Virus record (IMG/VR): IMGVR_UViG_3300049893_002106
Span: 1 to 64,000 of that record
DNA from: a virus
DNA length: 64,000 nucleotides
Reading direction: 5' to 3' (one strand)
The first letter of the stretch is position 1, and each line of letters opens with the position of its first letter. Positions 43,619-50,958 of this stretch are shown here, piece by piece. The notes under the pieces were generated by a model. That model made no database searches. It had not been told where the DNA came from and saw nothing but the letters and a program-made list of their open reading frames with translations. Both the position numbers and the translations under genes were made by a program.

Positions 43619-44158
43619 TTAAAAATCCTTAATTAATCTATCGTAAATATCTGAATCAATCAAGAAGTCTTTTTGATCAAGAGAAGTTTTTACTCGTTTC
43701 CCATACTTTAGAATCTCTTCGCTTACCTTCTCTGCCTCTTTAATCCACGGCCTATCCTCTGGCGGGAGTAAAGTTGAATAAAATTCCTCTTTTGAGTCTT
43801 TAGAATCTTTCCAGTGCCAGCCTATCTTTCCTCCCGGTGAAGACTTTCTAAGTCGATGGCTCAAGTATTGTTCTATATAGGTAAGGCTCTTTGCAATATG
43901 GGAGGTAAGCTCTTCATCGCTCAAGTCATCGAACAGTGTAACTATAAATCTCCTATCCGAAAAAGATACAAAAGAATTTCTATTACCTGGCTTTCCAAAT
44001 GGAGTTTTTTTAATTACGAACTGTACACGATTCTTCTTTAGAGAAGATGAAATTATCTGAGGCCATAAAGCATAGACTTTTTTTCTAACAATCTTTTTAA
44101 AGGATTCATCTGGCGAACTAAATCCAAGCCTATTCCATATATAAATCATGTCTATCAT
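43619..44158 (-). CDS. Unknown 179-residue protein
   Basis: Starts two bases after the stop of the IrrE-like gene, with AGGG eight bases before the first of two close ATGs. Basic, with a Trp-rich segment (Ile-Trp-Asn-Arg and Ile-Gly-Trp-His-Trp). No membrane or metal motif. Co-transcribed with the IrrE-like zincin from sigma-28 site C, so it may be its partner or substrate. Family not recognised. Confidence 0.7.
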   Translation of the reverse strand: MIDMIYIWNRLGFSSPDESFKKIVRKKVYALWPQIISSSLKKNRVQFVIKKTPFGKPGNRNSFVSFSDRRFIVTLFDDLSDEELTSHIAKSLTYIEQYLSHRLRKSSPGGKIGWHWKDSKDSKEEFYSTLLPPEDRPWIKEAEKVSEEILKYGKRVKTSLDQKDFLIDSDIYDRLIKDF

Positions 44159-44159
44159 A

Positions 44160-44606
44160 TTATTTACCCTTTCGTATCTTCCTGTCGAGAGACAGCTTAA
44201 CTTTAGCGATTGGATATTTACGGTGAACTAAAGTAGAATATATTCCCTCATCTTTGATTATTTTTTTAGCATAATTATCGCAATCAATCTCTGCCTTGTG
44301 CCCTATAGACAGCCTTTTTTGATATTTCGCTTCGTAGACAGAGAAGTAGTATTCTTTAAATTCACCAGTAATATAGTGCATTAAGTGGCAAAGCTCGTGG
44401 GCAAGCACGAAACACTTATCTCCTTTAGTTACCCTTTTACCGTTCGGCTTCTTGGCCGTATTAATCACGATCTCTTGCCCAAAAAAAGCAATATATCCAT
44501 ATATATGTAAGCCCTCATCTTTTTCAATTGGCCTAAAATAAACCTTAAAACCAAACCCTTTGGCTAGTTTTGTCAGTCTTTTTAGTAAATGATCAGCTTT
44601 TGACAT
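44160..44606 (-). CDS. ImmA/IrrE-type (M78-like) metallopeptidase
   Basis: 148 residues from the ATG at 44606 (GAGGGAGTCAAT), preferred over an earlier ATG that overlaps the promoter. HELCH at 70-74 is followed by a downstream Glu/Asp cluster in AEIDCDNYA (about 105-113), the layout of ImmA/IrrE peptidases that cleave phage or stress repressors. ImmA proteins control lysis-lysogeny repressors; here no repressor is seen nearby, so a host regulator may be the target. Driven by sigma-28 site C and followed by the 179-residue gene. One of four zincins in the block. Confidence 0.75.
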   Translation of the reverse strand: MSKADHLLKRLTKLAKGFGFKVYFRPIEKDEGLHIYGYIAFFGQEIVINTAKKPNGKRVTKGDKCFVLAHELCHLMHYITGEFKEYYFSVYEAKYQKRLSIGHKAEIDCDNYAKKIIKDEGIYSTLVHRKYPIAKVKLSLDRKIRKGK

Positions 44607-44631
44607 ATTGACTCCCTCATCATCCATATCC

Positions 44632-44658
44632 TTGTCGGCATTTTCTAAGAAAACTTTA
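44632..44658 (-). promoter_or_regulatory. Near-perfect sigma-28 (FliA) promoter, site C
   Basis: On the minus strand TAAAGTTT (44658-44651), 11 bases, GCCGACAA (44639-44632): 15 of 16 consensus matches with exact spacing. It lies 25 bases before the IrrE-like ATG at 44606. Confidence 0.8.
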
Positions 44659-44675
44659 GCCCTTTTTTTAAAAAA

Positions 44676-45071
44676 TCAATTAAGAGGCTGATTCTTATGG
44701 CCATTTAAGGCTCTAACGGCAGCAGTTATCTCTTCCCAGTCCTCTTCGTCCTCTACTAAAGCCGACAGAGAGATATTACTCTTAATTAATTCGAGCCTAG
44801 TTCTAGCAACTAATTGCCTCAGGCAAGTGCGAAACTCTTCTGCCTGTCTCTTATTTGCAGAGGCCATATTGGTTGCGCTAATAAGATTAGACCTGAGTCT
44901 GTCCATTTTGATTTTTTCGGAGATCAACAGATGTCTCAGCTCATTAGTATCGGAATTGGCTTCTCCTATCCGCTTAAGATAGGAAACGTGAAGTCGATGT
45001 ATTTCCAACTCTAACTCCCTTAAACGGAGCCAAGGAAGGAAAATAAGTTTTAATTTACTTAAAACCTTCAC
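44676..45071 (-). CDS. Coiled-coil unknown protein
   Basis: 131 residues from a GTG at 45071, preceded by AGGAG spanning the preceding stop; an alternative start 36 bases earlier would overlap that gene by 28 bases. After a short hydrophobic segment (LIFLPWLRL) the sequence is a heptad-like helix of Leu, Glu, Arg and Lys for most of its length, then an acidic patch with Asp-Glu-Asp-Trp-Glu-Glu. Possibly a membrane-tethered coiled coil of spanin or scaffold type; evidence is structural only. Third gene of a coupled set. Confidence 0.65.
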   Translation of the reverse strand: MKVLSKLKLIFLPWLRLRELELEIHRLHVSYLKRIGEANSDTNELRHLLISEKIKMDRLRSNLISATNMASANKRQAEEFRTCLRQLVARTRLELIKSNISLSALVEDEEDWEEITAAVRALNGHKNQPLN

Positions 45072-45079
45072 CAATACTC

Positions 45080-45619
45080 CTAGCTCAATAGTTGCGTTAC
45101 AAACCACACTCCATTGATTTGGAAAGGACTTCCATTGCTGACGTTAGAAGAGATTCTCTTGAGCTGCTCACGCTCATTAAGCGGCAAGTCATTGAGGAGG
45201 GTATTGAACTTCTCCTCTTCCTCTACTGGAACCAGAAGGGAAATGGGTGCGGAAAGAGACTTTTCCTTGAACTGTTTAGCCGCCTTAATAGCAATATCTT
45301 CATTAGACAGTGCCGCATATTCCCTAGAATCCTTAATCATAGACAGGGCATTTAGCACTTCTTCTGGAGTGGGACTGCGCCAAACCTTAACCCTAACAGT
45401 AGGGTCCGATAAGGACTCCTCAAGCTCAAAGGTAGTGCCATTATGGTGCGCCCTTGCCTGTAAGAGCTTCTTGTTTTCTTCTGTTTTCTTTCGATCTATT
45501 TCATATCCAGTTTCAATTTTGGATGTTTCCATGATCTTCTTCCACCGAGAAGAAGTGCCAAATAGCTCCAAAGAAAGAACATCTAACTTATCGCGTAAGG
45601 CGCGTGAAACTCCAGACAT
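45080..45619 (-). CDS. Unknown 179-residue soluble protein
   Basis: Helical Lys/Glu-rich N-terminal half, an acidic linker, then a mixed C-terminal domain with Pro-Ile-Ser-Leu-Leu-Val-Pro and a final Trp-Phe-Val-Thr strand. No signal peptide, metal site or known motif. It lies between the coiled-coil gene and the 130-residue gene with short gaps. Function unknown. Confidence 0.65.
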   Translation of the reverse strand: MSGVSRALRDKLDVLSLELFGTSSRWKKIMETSKIETGYEIDRKKTEENKKLLQARAHHNGTTFELEESLSDPTVRVKVWRSPTPEEVLNALSMIKDSREYAALSNEDIAIKAAKQFKEKSLSAPISLLVPVEEEEKFNTLLNDLPLNEREQLKRISSNVSNGSPFQINGVWFVTQLLS

Positions 45620-45627
45620 ATTAACTC

Positions 45628-46020
45628 CTAATTTGGCGAGTCCTTTTGAGATTCCAAGAATCTCTCTTCTTTTTCAGAGAGAGCCAAAGAAGGCTCCCTT
45701 CTTGAGAGAGTATATTCTGCGGCCTCCATACCAGTCAAGTAAAAACCGGAGTCGGTTATCTCAAAATATTCAGCCAAAGATACAGAATAATTCTGCATTA
45801 TTGCCGCAGAAACCATGGCTGCCGTATTAGGCAGAAGCGAAGATCGAAGCGATAAGAACATCCTATCTAGCTCAGGACTATAAGTAAGCTTAGCTAGAAG
45901 CATATCTTGCGCTTCGTCTTTTATAATCGCCTTATTCTGTCCAGACGGGACAAGGGACTTGCCGGAAATCTTCTTTACCGCCAATCCCAGTGCTGTCCAG
46001 TCAGGCTTATTAGGCTCCAT
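45628..46020 (-). CDS. Unknown 130-residue protein
   Basis: Starts inside the end of the small membrane-protein gene (11-base overlap) and is therefore co-transcribed with it from sigma-28 site D. Soluble, Leu/Ser/Ala-rich, helical, with a Tyr-Ser-Pro-Glu-Leu-Asp segment and an acidic C-terminus. No known family. Confidence 0.65.
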   Translation of the reverse strand: MEPNKPDWTALGLAVKKISGKSLVPSGQNKAIIKDEAQDMLLAKLTYSPELDRMFLSLRSSLLPNTAAMVSAAIMQNYSVSLAEYFEITDSGFYLTGMEAAEYTLSRREPSLALSEKEERFLESQKDSPN

Positions 46021-46219
46021 GTCCTAGCCTTTTCTTAAAAACTTTCAACAAAACAAGAGACAGAGCCAGTTCCACTCCAAGGCCAATTGTTACACCAAGA
46101 AACGGATCAATAAAAAATAGATGACTGAGACCATAAAACAAAGTAAATGATAGGAATTTATCCAGGGTGTGAGCTGCTGCTAAGGTGTGGGCATTTTTTG
46201 CATCAAAGTTAATTTTCAT
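46010..46219 (-). CDS. Small two-helix membrane protein of sigma-28 unit D
   Basis: 69 residues from the ATG at 46219 after AAGGAGGACTT. Hydrophobic segments at about 22-40 and 42-60 are separated by a short Asp-Pro turn and followed by a basic Lys-Lys-Arg end. It shows no similarity to the small membrane protein at 355-603 beyond topology. It is the first gene after a perfect sigma-28 promoter, so it may act at the cell envelope of motile hosts. Function unknown. Confidence 0.7.
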   Translation of the reverse strand: MKINFDAKNAHTLAAAHTLDKFLSFTLFYGLSHLFFIDPFLGVTIGLGVELALSLVLLKVFKKRLGHGA

Positions 46220-46232
46220 AAGTCCTCCTTGA

Positions 46233-46250
46233 GACGACTTGATTGCCGTC
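46233..46250. repeat. Leader repeat of sigma-28 site D
   Basis: An 18-base block identical to 41413-41430, located 10 bases after the -10 box. The promoter core of sites A and D is also identical over 29 bases. Confidence 0.8.
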
Positions 46251-46260
46251 CATGAATCTC

Positions 46261-46287
46261 TTATCGGCATTTTTCAAAAAAACTTTA
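46261..46287 (-). promoter_or_regulatory. Perfect sigma-28 (FliA) consensus promoter, site D
   Basis: On the minus strand TAAAGTTT (46287-46280), 11 bases, GCCGATAA (46268-46261), 16 of 16 consensus matches. Its first TAA is the stop codon of the upstream lipoprotein zincin. It drives 46010-46219 and probably the genes after it. Confidence 0.85.
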
Positions 46288-46815
46288 GGGGTCTCCGTCA
46301 TTTTTTATATAAGTCATTAATTCCTCTTGCAAATCTACCCAATTTTCTCGGCAATATTCTTCCGACATCATATAGGGATACATAATATGCCCTTCTTTCT
46401 CGGAATGAGCTTGATCAAAAAGACAATGAGTTAGCTCATGATATATTAAAGCCCTAAATTTACAAGGATATTCTTCCTGGATATTTTCTACTTCTATATA
46501 AGAAAAAGACAAGGCATTAGATCCATTGGGCATTTTTTGCCAATATCTATAGCAAACACCAATAACATCGTCATTAAAAGAATTAAACCTTATAGATCGC
46601 AAAGCATAGTCATCTCCATGTCCCAAGCCATTTTGATCTATAACAGCTAAATACTCTCTATAGTAATACTTTATCTTAGGATCTATAAACTTATTTGTAG
46701 TTACAAACGGAAGGTCTTGTTCAGGTAAAAACCTGTCTACAATTGGCGGCCTCTCTTGAGGAGCCATTTGCCCGCAAGAAACTACAAACAAGCATATCAA
46801 GAGCGCCCTAATCAT
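46285..46815 (-). CDS. Lipoprotein HExxH zincin, metzincin-like
   Basis: 176 residues from the ATG at 46815, which overlaps the previous stop as ATGA. The signal ends Val-Val-Ser-Cys, so Cys14 would be lipidated and the enzyme held in the envelope. HELTH at 126-130 is followed by His137 (HExxHx6H) and Met145 in Gly-His-Ile-Met-Tyr-Pro, a Met-turn-like element. The spacing and surrounding residues match the membrane-anchored protein at 39360-39815, so the two are paralogues. A predicted active periplasmic or outer-membrane protease; the substrate is unknown. Confidence 0.8.
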   Translation of the reverse strand: MIRALLICLFVVSCGQMAPQERPPIVDRFLPEQDLPFVTTNKFIDPKIKYYYREYLAVIDQNGLGHGDDYALRSIRFNSFNDDVIGVCYRYWQKMPNGSNALSFSYIEVENIQEEYPCKFRALIYHELTHCLFDQAHSEKEGHIMYPYMMSEEYCRENWVDLQEELMTYIKNDGDP

Positions 46816-48152
46816 TTGCAAATTACTCCTGAGCTAAAGGCCGATAGATTAGCAAATATTTCTAGCGGAACCGAAGCAGAGTAGCATATCTCCCCTGTAG
46901 ATGAAATTATCAAGTTAGTAGGGACAGAGCCATAAGAGGTTTGCCTTACTTTTGTATCTTGGCCATCAGATGATTTCCAAATAACTTGCAGTCCTCTTCC
47001 AACTATCTTACTCGCCACCCCAATAGAGCCACCGATAGATCCAGAAGATGTGGCACTTCTATTAAGTGAGACAGTAAAAGAATCTACGGTGGAGCTGATT
47101 ACTCTTTTTTCACCATAAAGATCCCCGCGAGTTATGCCTCTACCAGAGGATAACATTTCGAGTATTACAAGATCCCCAGCCACTACTCCAAGGGAGGCTC
47201 TGTGAGTTCCACTTCCAGCCGATACATAAACTACTGAAGAGCCGCCTTTAGTGAGAGAAACCTGGAACGTGTCATTTGTGGCACTTTTAATATAATAAAC
47301 CGTATTAATATTGAGACCGGAAGGGAGTGTTCCTGTGGAGCCAAACATTACCGGATCATTATTAGCAAAGCCATGGGAAGCGGAATTAATTAATAATCCC
47401 GAACCGCTGTTCGTTGCCGTAAAAGATATTGAAGATTTATTTACCGTAATGAGATTACTACCGGCAGAGGTGGTTATTGGATTACTGGGCAGCGAAATAT
47501 ATGTAGACTCACCGGACACATAGGCCAAGATTTGAGAATGGTCTGCCTTGCGCAGCAAGCTCTCGAACAGCGGGCCGCCATAAGATGATCCTTCGCCTAC
47601 TAGCACTTCTTGCACAGTTCCGCTCAATGTCCCTGAAATAGAAGATGTCAATATAACTAGATTATCTACTACACTCTGTAAAGTAGAGATGCTTGAAGCG
47701 GCTGTATTAATCTGGGATTGAAGACTAGAGATAGTGGAAGAAATATTTGCAATCTGTGCTTCGATGGAAGGCACGTTGCCATTTTTTAAATCAGCAATAT
47801 CTTCTTCGAGAGCTTCAAGTTGATTATTAAGTGCATCGCTAAATGCGGCAAGCTGTGTTTTGAGTTCCACTCTAGCCTCTACGGTTGAAGCCTGAGCAAC
47901 ATTACACATCTTCTGGATAAGGGGGTCTTGAACATTAACCCCAGAGCAAGAAGCAAAGTCGCTATAAATTAGCGCTTCTATGGAACTAGAAATATTACGC
48001 AAGGAAGCCATTTGACTTTCTAGGTCTTGAAGCTTTTGCTCCTGAGTTGGCTTATGAGTGCAGCCATCAAAACAATCGACTGGACTCCCTGGCTCTGGAT
48101 CACTACACGAAAACGCTAGAGGGAAAAGAAGCAATAAATATGTAAGCTTCAT
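46812..48152 (-). CDS. Lipoprotein with coiled coil and beta C-terminus
   Basis: 446 residues. The signal LLLLFPLAFSC gives a lipidated Cys16, followed by a Cys-rich short region (Cys27, Cys31). A coiled coil spans about 35-165, where Leu, Ile, Ser and Gln repeat in heptads, followed by Thr/Ser/Gly-rich beta segments. It has no known family signature. AAAGGACTAATAA precedes the ATG. A long, lipid-anchored, fibre-like protein may occlude receptors or span the periplasm. It is coupled to the lipoprotein zincin downstream. Confidence 0.75.
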   Translation of the reverse strand: MKLTYLLLLFPLAFSCSDPEPGSPVDCFDGCTHKPTQEQKLQDLESQMASLRNISSSIEALIYSDFASCSGVNVQDPLIQKMCNVAQASTVEARVELKTQLAAFSDALNNQLEALEEDIADLKNGNVPSIEAQIANISSTISSLQSQINTAASSISTLQSVVDNLVILTSSISGTLSGTVQEVLVGEGSSYGGPLFESLLRKADHSQILAYVSGESTYISLPSNPITTSAGSNLITVNKSSISFTATNSGSGLLINSASHGFANNDPVMFGSTGTLPSGLNINTVYYIKSATNDTFQVSLTKGGSSVVYVSAGSGTHRASLGVVAGDLVILEMLSSGRGITRGDLYGEKRVISSTVDSFTVSLNRSATSSGSIGGSIGVASKIVGRGLQVIWKSSDGQDTKVRQTSYGSVPTNLIISSTGEICYSASVPLEIFANLSAFSSGVICK

Positions 48153-48155
48153 TTA

Positions 48156-48518
48156 TTAGTCCTTTTTCTCGGCTGCCGGTTCAATTACTTTCTCTTCTTC
48201 TTGAGTTGGCTTTTGAAGCTCAAGAACCTTATCAATAAGCCACCAAACAGGGGCCGTATCTTCGAGATCTAGTCCACGGTCTCCCCACCATTTCGGTGCC
48301 TCAACAATATGGAAAGCCAGATGTGCATATGCCGAAATAAGATCCAGCATCGCGTCATCTGTTACTCCTGCGCCCAACACACCATTGAGGCGGGCAACAT
48401 CTACTTTCTCTTTAAAGACAAGATACCGCTTAACGGTAAAGCGGCCTGTGTATTTCTTTTTTGTGCGTTCCCCCTCTACATTCTCCATAGAAAGAAAGTC
48501 ATTGCTATTATTGATCAT
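48156..48518 (-). CDS. Unknown 120-residue protein
   Basis: Started at the ATG on 48518 (GGAGGATCAA upstream), inside the end of the preceding gene. Soluble, with a Trp-rich middle (Pro-Lys-Trp-Trp-Gly-Asp and Pro-Val-Trp-Trp-Leu) and an acidic, Lys-containing tail. Paired by overlap with the 142-residue gene, as tail assembly chaperones often are, but no frameshift site is evident. Function unknown. Confidence 0.65.
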   Translation of the reverse strand: MINNSNDFLSMENVEGERTKKKYTGRFTVKRYLVFKEKVDVARLNGVLGAGVTDDAMLDLISAYAHLAFHIVEAPKWWGDRGLDLEDTAPVWWLIDKVLELQKPTQEEEKVIEPAAEKKD

Positions 48519-48936
48519 TTGATCCTCCGGTTGGTTCAAATTGTCCAGTTTTCATAAATTCCTTAAACCTATCCATTTCCTGATCAGAAGGTTCTGGGAC
48601 ATCATCCCATTTTCCATCGTCGTCGTCAAATCCTTTTTCCACAATATCTGCAAGAGTATTGGCCTGTTTCTTAATCTCGTCCGATACAGTTTCTACTACT
48701 GGCGTACTTCTCTCTCGAATAAGGAAGACTTCAAAGGCCAATTGGTCTATCGTTTTGTCGTCGAAATAATTTGAAAAAAATGGAATAGAATATTTTTCGC
48801 TCAAGGACATCCTATAGACCATTTCAAGGTCTATTTCATCCTCTACAATGCCATTAGCTATGCGCCTAGCATAAGCCTTGGCAATCTCTATTCTTTTTTC
48901 GAGATACGGCTCTTTATATTTAAAGGACTTACTCAT
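48508..48936 (-). CDS. Unknown 142-residue protein
   Basis: Leads the two-gene unit downstream of the promoter at 48954-48982, with TTGGAGATATT before the ATG. N-terminal half basic and helical (Glu-Lys-Arg-Ile-Glu-Ile-Ala-Lys), C-terminal half very acidic with Asp repeats and a Glu-Pro-Thr end. Genes in this position, after tail tube genes, sometimes encode chaperones. The evidence is only positional. Confidence 0.65.
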   Translation of the reverse strand: MSKSFKYKEPYLEKRIEIAKAYARRIANGIVEDEIDLEMVYRMSLSEKYSIPFFSNYFDDKTIDQLAFEVFLIRERSTPVVETVSDEIKKQANTLADIVEKGFDDDDGKWDDVPEPSDQEMDRFKEFMKTGQFEPTGGSNDQ

Positions 48937-48953
48937 AATATCTCCAAGTTAAG

Positions 48954-48982
48954 ATATTAATAAATAACCTTTAACTTGTCAA
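48954..48982 (-). promoter_or_regulatory. Strong sigma-70 promoter at 48.9 kb
   Basis: Minus strand TTGACA (48982-48977), 17 bases, TAATAT (48959-48954), overlapping the end of the tube-like gene at 48984-49565. Leader about 10-12 bases with TTGGAG before the ATG at 48936. Confidence 0.75.
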
Positions 48983-48983
48983 A

Positions 48984-49565
48984 TTATAAAAATCCACCAG
49001 AGAATTTCTTAAGGTTTTTATATACAGAGCCTACGGCTGACTCTAGCTTACCTAAAAGCTCGCTTTCAGTATATGGCTCAAACTCTTGATATACGTTGCC
49101 TTGATACATTACCCCTTGAAAGGTAGCGTTAATACTTGAAAGCTGGCCGCGAGATATTGATCCGTTAACAGAAGTGAACATGCCTCTGGCGAAGAACAGG
49201 GTGGAGCCTGAAACATCTAGCGCCTGTATTTCCACAAAAGGCTGATGAATAACGGACTGGATAGTATGAAATAGACCTTGGCTCTCTGCCGAAGTTGAAG
49301 GATCAATAATTTGGCTCAAAGTGGCGGTAATGCTCATCTGATTCACTACAGAATCCCAAGGCAGGTGAGTATCTATAGTTCTGATCTCTGTAGCCGGAGC
49401 CGATACTTGCCATCTAAAGTCTTGGCATACAGCTAGAGGCTTGCCAGCAAGTTTGATGTAACTTCTTGCCCCCGAAGAGTGCTTAGGAAATAATTTCCCG
49501 TCATTTTTAGCGTTCTGACGCGCTGCTTCATACTGGGCTTTAATATTGTCTAGCTTGCCGGTCAT
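48984..49565 (-). CDS. Tail-tube-like protein, third paralogue
   Basis: 193 residues with GGAGAGG before the ATG. A core segment (IKLAGKPLAVCQDF) resembles IKIGGQSLAFCQAL of the 50959 gene and IDGAPVAYAIGMN of the 50292 gene: a beta-hairpin typical of tube-type proteins. The C-terminal half has Gln-Ala-Leu-Asp-Val and Ala-Arg-Gly-Met-Phe strands and ends in a helix. One gene is probably the main tube subunit; this one may be a tube terminator, initiator or minor subunit. Co-directional with the ClpP-like gene upstream. Confidence 0.7.
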   Translation of the reverse strand: MTGKLDNIKAQYEAARQNAKNDGKLFPKHSSGARSYIKLAGKPLAVCQDFRWQVSAPATEIRTIDTHLPWDSVVNQMSITATLSQIIDPSTSAESQGLFHTIQSVIHQPFVEIQALDVSGSTLFFARGMFTSVNGSISRGQLSSINATFQGVMYQGNVYQEFEPYTESELLGKLESAVGSVYKNLKKFSGGFL

Positions 49566-49601
49566 AAATACCTCTCCTTATATTTTAATACAAGGGGAGT
49601 A

Positions 49602-50219
49602 TTAGTCCTCTTCTTCGCCTAAAATTGCATCTGCAAGACCAATATCCACCGCCTCTTGAGGGCTTAAAATAGTATCAAACCTCAAAAGCTTCTTTAATTT
49701 TGCTTCTGAAAATTTTGGATCTTTTTCTCTAATGCGCTCTAACAGTATATTATTTAAGTATTTTTCATACTTTATATTCTGCTGAACCCATCTGCGAGCT
49801 ATCTGCGGGTGATTAGTAGGGACAGATTCTTCCCCATCATGTATCATTAGGACAGAACTCGGAGCCATAATTCTCTTGTCGGCTGCCTGTAATATCCAAG
49901 CTCCCATAGAACAAGCTTCAGCGTAGACGATTATATGGACAGGATTTACGCAATTACGAATGGCATCATAAATAGCCATACCCTGATAAATATCCCCGCC
50001 CGAATTATTCATATAGATAGTAATAAGTTTATCGCCCGAAGGCGCTGCCGTATCCAGGAGAGTGAGGGCTTTTATAGCTTTTTCGGCCATCTTAAAGTCG
50101 GTGCCCGTTGAGTCTCCGTCTTCGTTATAATTCCCGCCCAAATAAATAATTCTGCGATCAGGGAGTACACCATGTTCCATGAACTCGTCAACAAAATCAT
50201 TATTAATTTTCTTAGACAT
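49602..50219 (-). CDS. ClpP-like serine protease
   Basis: 205 residues. Ser104 in EACSMGAW, His127 in MIHDGEE and Asp182 in LRFDTILSPQEA correspond to the ClpP triad, with the NNSGGD oxyanion strand near 71-76. Phage ClpP-like proteins usually serve as capsid maturation proteases beside the capsid gene, but here the gene lies between tail-tube paralogues some 7 kb from the capsid gene. AGGGAATTTTC precedes the ATG. The protease call is strong; its target in head or tail is uncertain. Confidence 0.85.
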   Translation of the reverse strand: MSKKINNDFVDEFMEHGVLPDRRIIYLGGNYNEDGDSTGTDFKMAEKAIKALTLLDTAAPSGDKLITIYMNNSGGDIYQGMAIYDAIRNCVNPVHIIVYAEACSMGAWILQAADKRIMAPSSVLMIHDGEESVPTNHPQIARRWVQQNIKYEKYLNNILLERIREKDPKFSEAKLKKLLRFDTILSPQEAVDIGLADAILGEEED

Positions 50220-50229
50220 GAAAATTCCC

Positions 50230-50269
50230 TAAAAGAAAACCCCTCTATGGTATTTCTATCATAGAGGGG
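50230..50269 (-). terminator. Intrinsic terminator after the second tube-like gene
   Basis: Ten-base stem CCCCTCTATG (50240-50249) pairs with CATAGAGGGG (50260-50269). On the minus strand the hairpin is followed by TTTTCTTTT. It separates the tube gene from the ClpP-like gene. Confidence 0.85.
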
Positions 50270-50291
50270 CGATTAAAGTCAACTAAGGCAA

Positions 50292-50945
50292 TTACCCTTG
50301 AACACCGTCTTTATTTTGGGTGTCTTGTTGCTCTTGAGCCTTATCTCCCTTTTCCTTATCAATCAAGATAAGTCCTTGGAAAGACACAGGTTCATTAACA
50401 AGTTGGCCCATAGAGATATTAATATTGCTGCTAGTAATCCGGCAATCTTTGATAGTGTAAAGAGCTGCATCGTCGGCTACTGTTGAGGGATCCGAAGACG
50501 TTGCTCCTGCCACTGCATGGAACATTTTAATTTCCATGTCAAAGGTTCTTGAGAGAAGAACTCTCTCTGGGTTCAAGTGAATACCTAGGCCAGACTTACC
50601 AAGAACACTATTAGCGCTACCGCTATCAGCCGCAGCACCACGAGCTTTCAAGTATTGAGCAGTGGTAGCGTCTTGAGGTGAAGTAGAGGTGGCTGTTTTT
50701 TTAAGCTTCTCTAGTCGCTTATTGAGTTCGGTCTTAGAAACCAGCTTAATGATTTGGATAGTTCCGGTAACTACTCCATACATTAGAGGCTCAACATTTA
50801 CACTTTGGTATCCACCGAAAGCATAAACAGGCTGAACATCGACGCTAACATCTAAGTTCATACCAATAGCATAAGCTACTGGAGCGCCATCAATGACTAA
50901 GCGAATCCTGGGGGCTGATATAAAAATTGGACGAATACCTGACAT
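50292..50945 (-). CDS. Tail-tube-like protein, second paralogue
   Basis: 217 residues, GGAG before the ATG. Begins MSGIRPIF, like the MSGILPSF start of the next gene, followed by a beta-hairpin (LVIDGAPVAYAIGMN) and a strand order similar to its sister, ending in a Lys/Gln/Asp-rich tail. A strong terminator follows at once. Such a gene next to a sheath gene is the standard place for the tail tube. Confidence 0.75.
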   Translation of the reverse strand: MSGIRPIFISAPRIRLVIDGAPVAYAIGMNLDVSVDVQPVYAFGGYQSVNVEPLMYGVVTGTIQIIKLVSKTELNKRLEKLKKTATSTSPQDATTAQYLKARGAAADSGSANSVLGKSGLGIHLNPERVLLSRTFDMEIKMFHAVAGATSSDPSTVADDAALYTIKDCRITSSNINISMGQLVNEPVSFQGLILIDKEKGDKAQEQQDTQNKDGVQG

Positions 50946-50958
50946 TATTTACTCCTAA

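Noticed and set aside
45114-45830. 238-residue open frame on the plus strand
   Set aside because: It lies antisense to two genes that have ribosome sites and operon overlaps; its composition (Ser/Leu-rich) is typical of a reverse-frame shadow.
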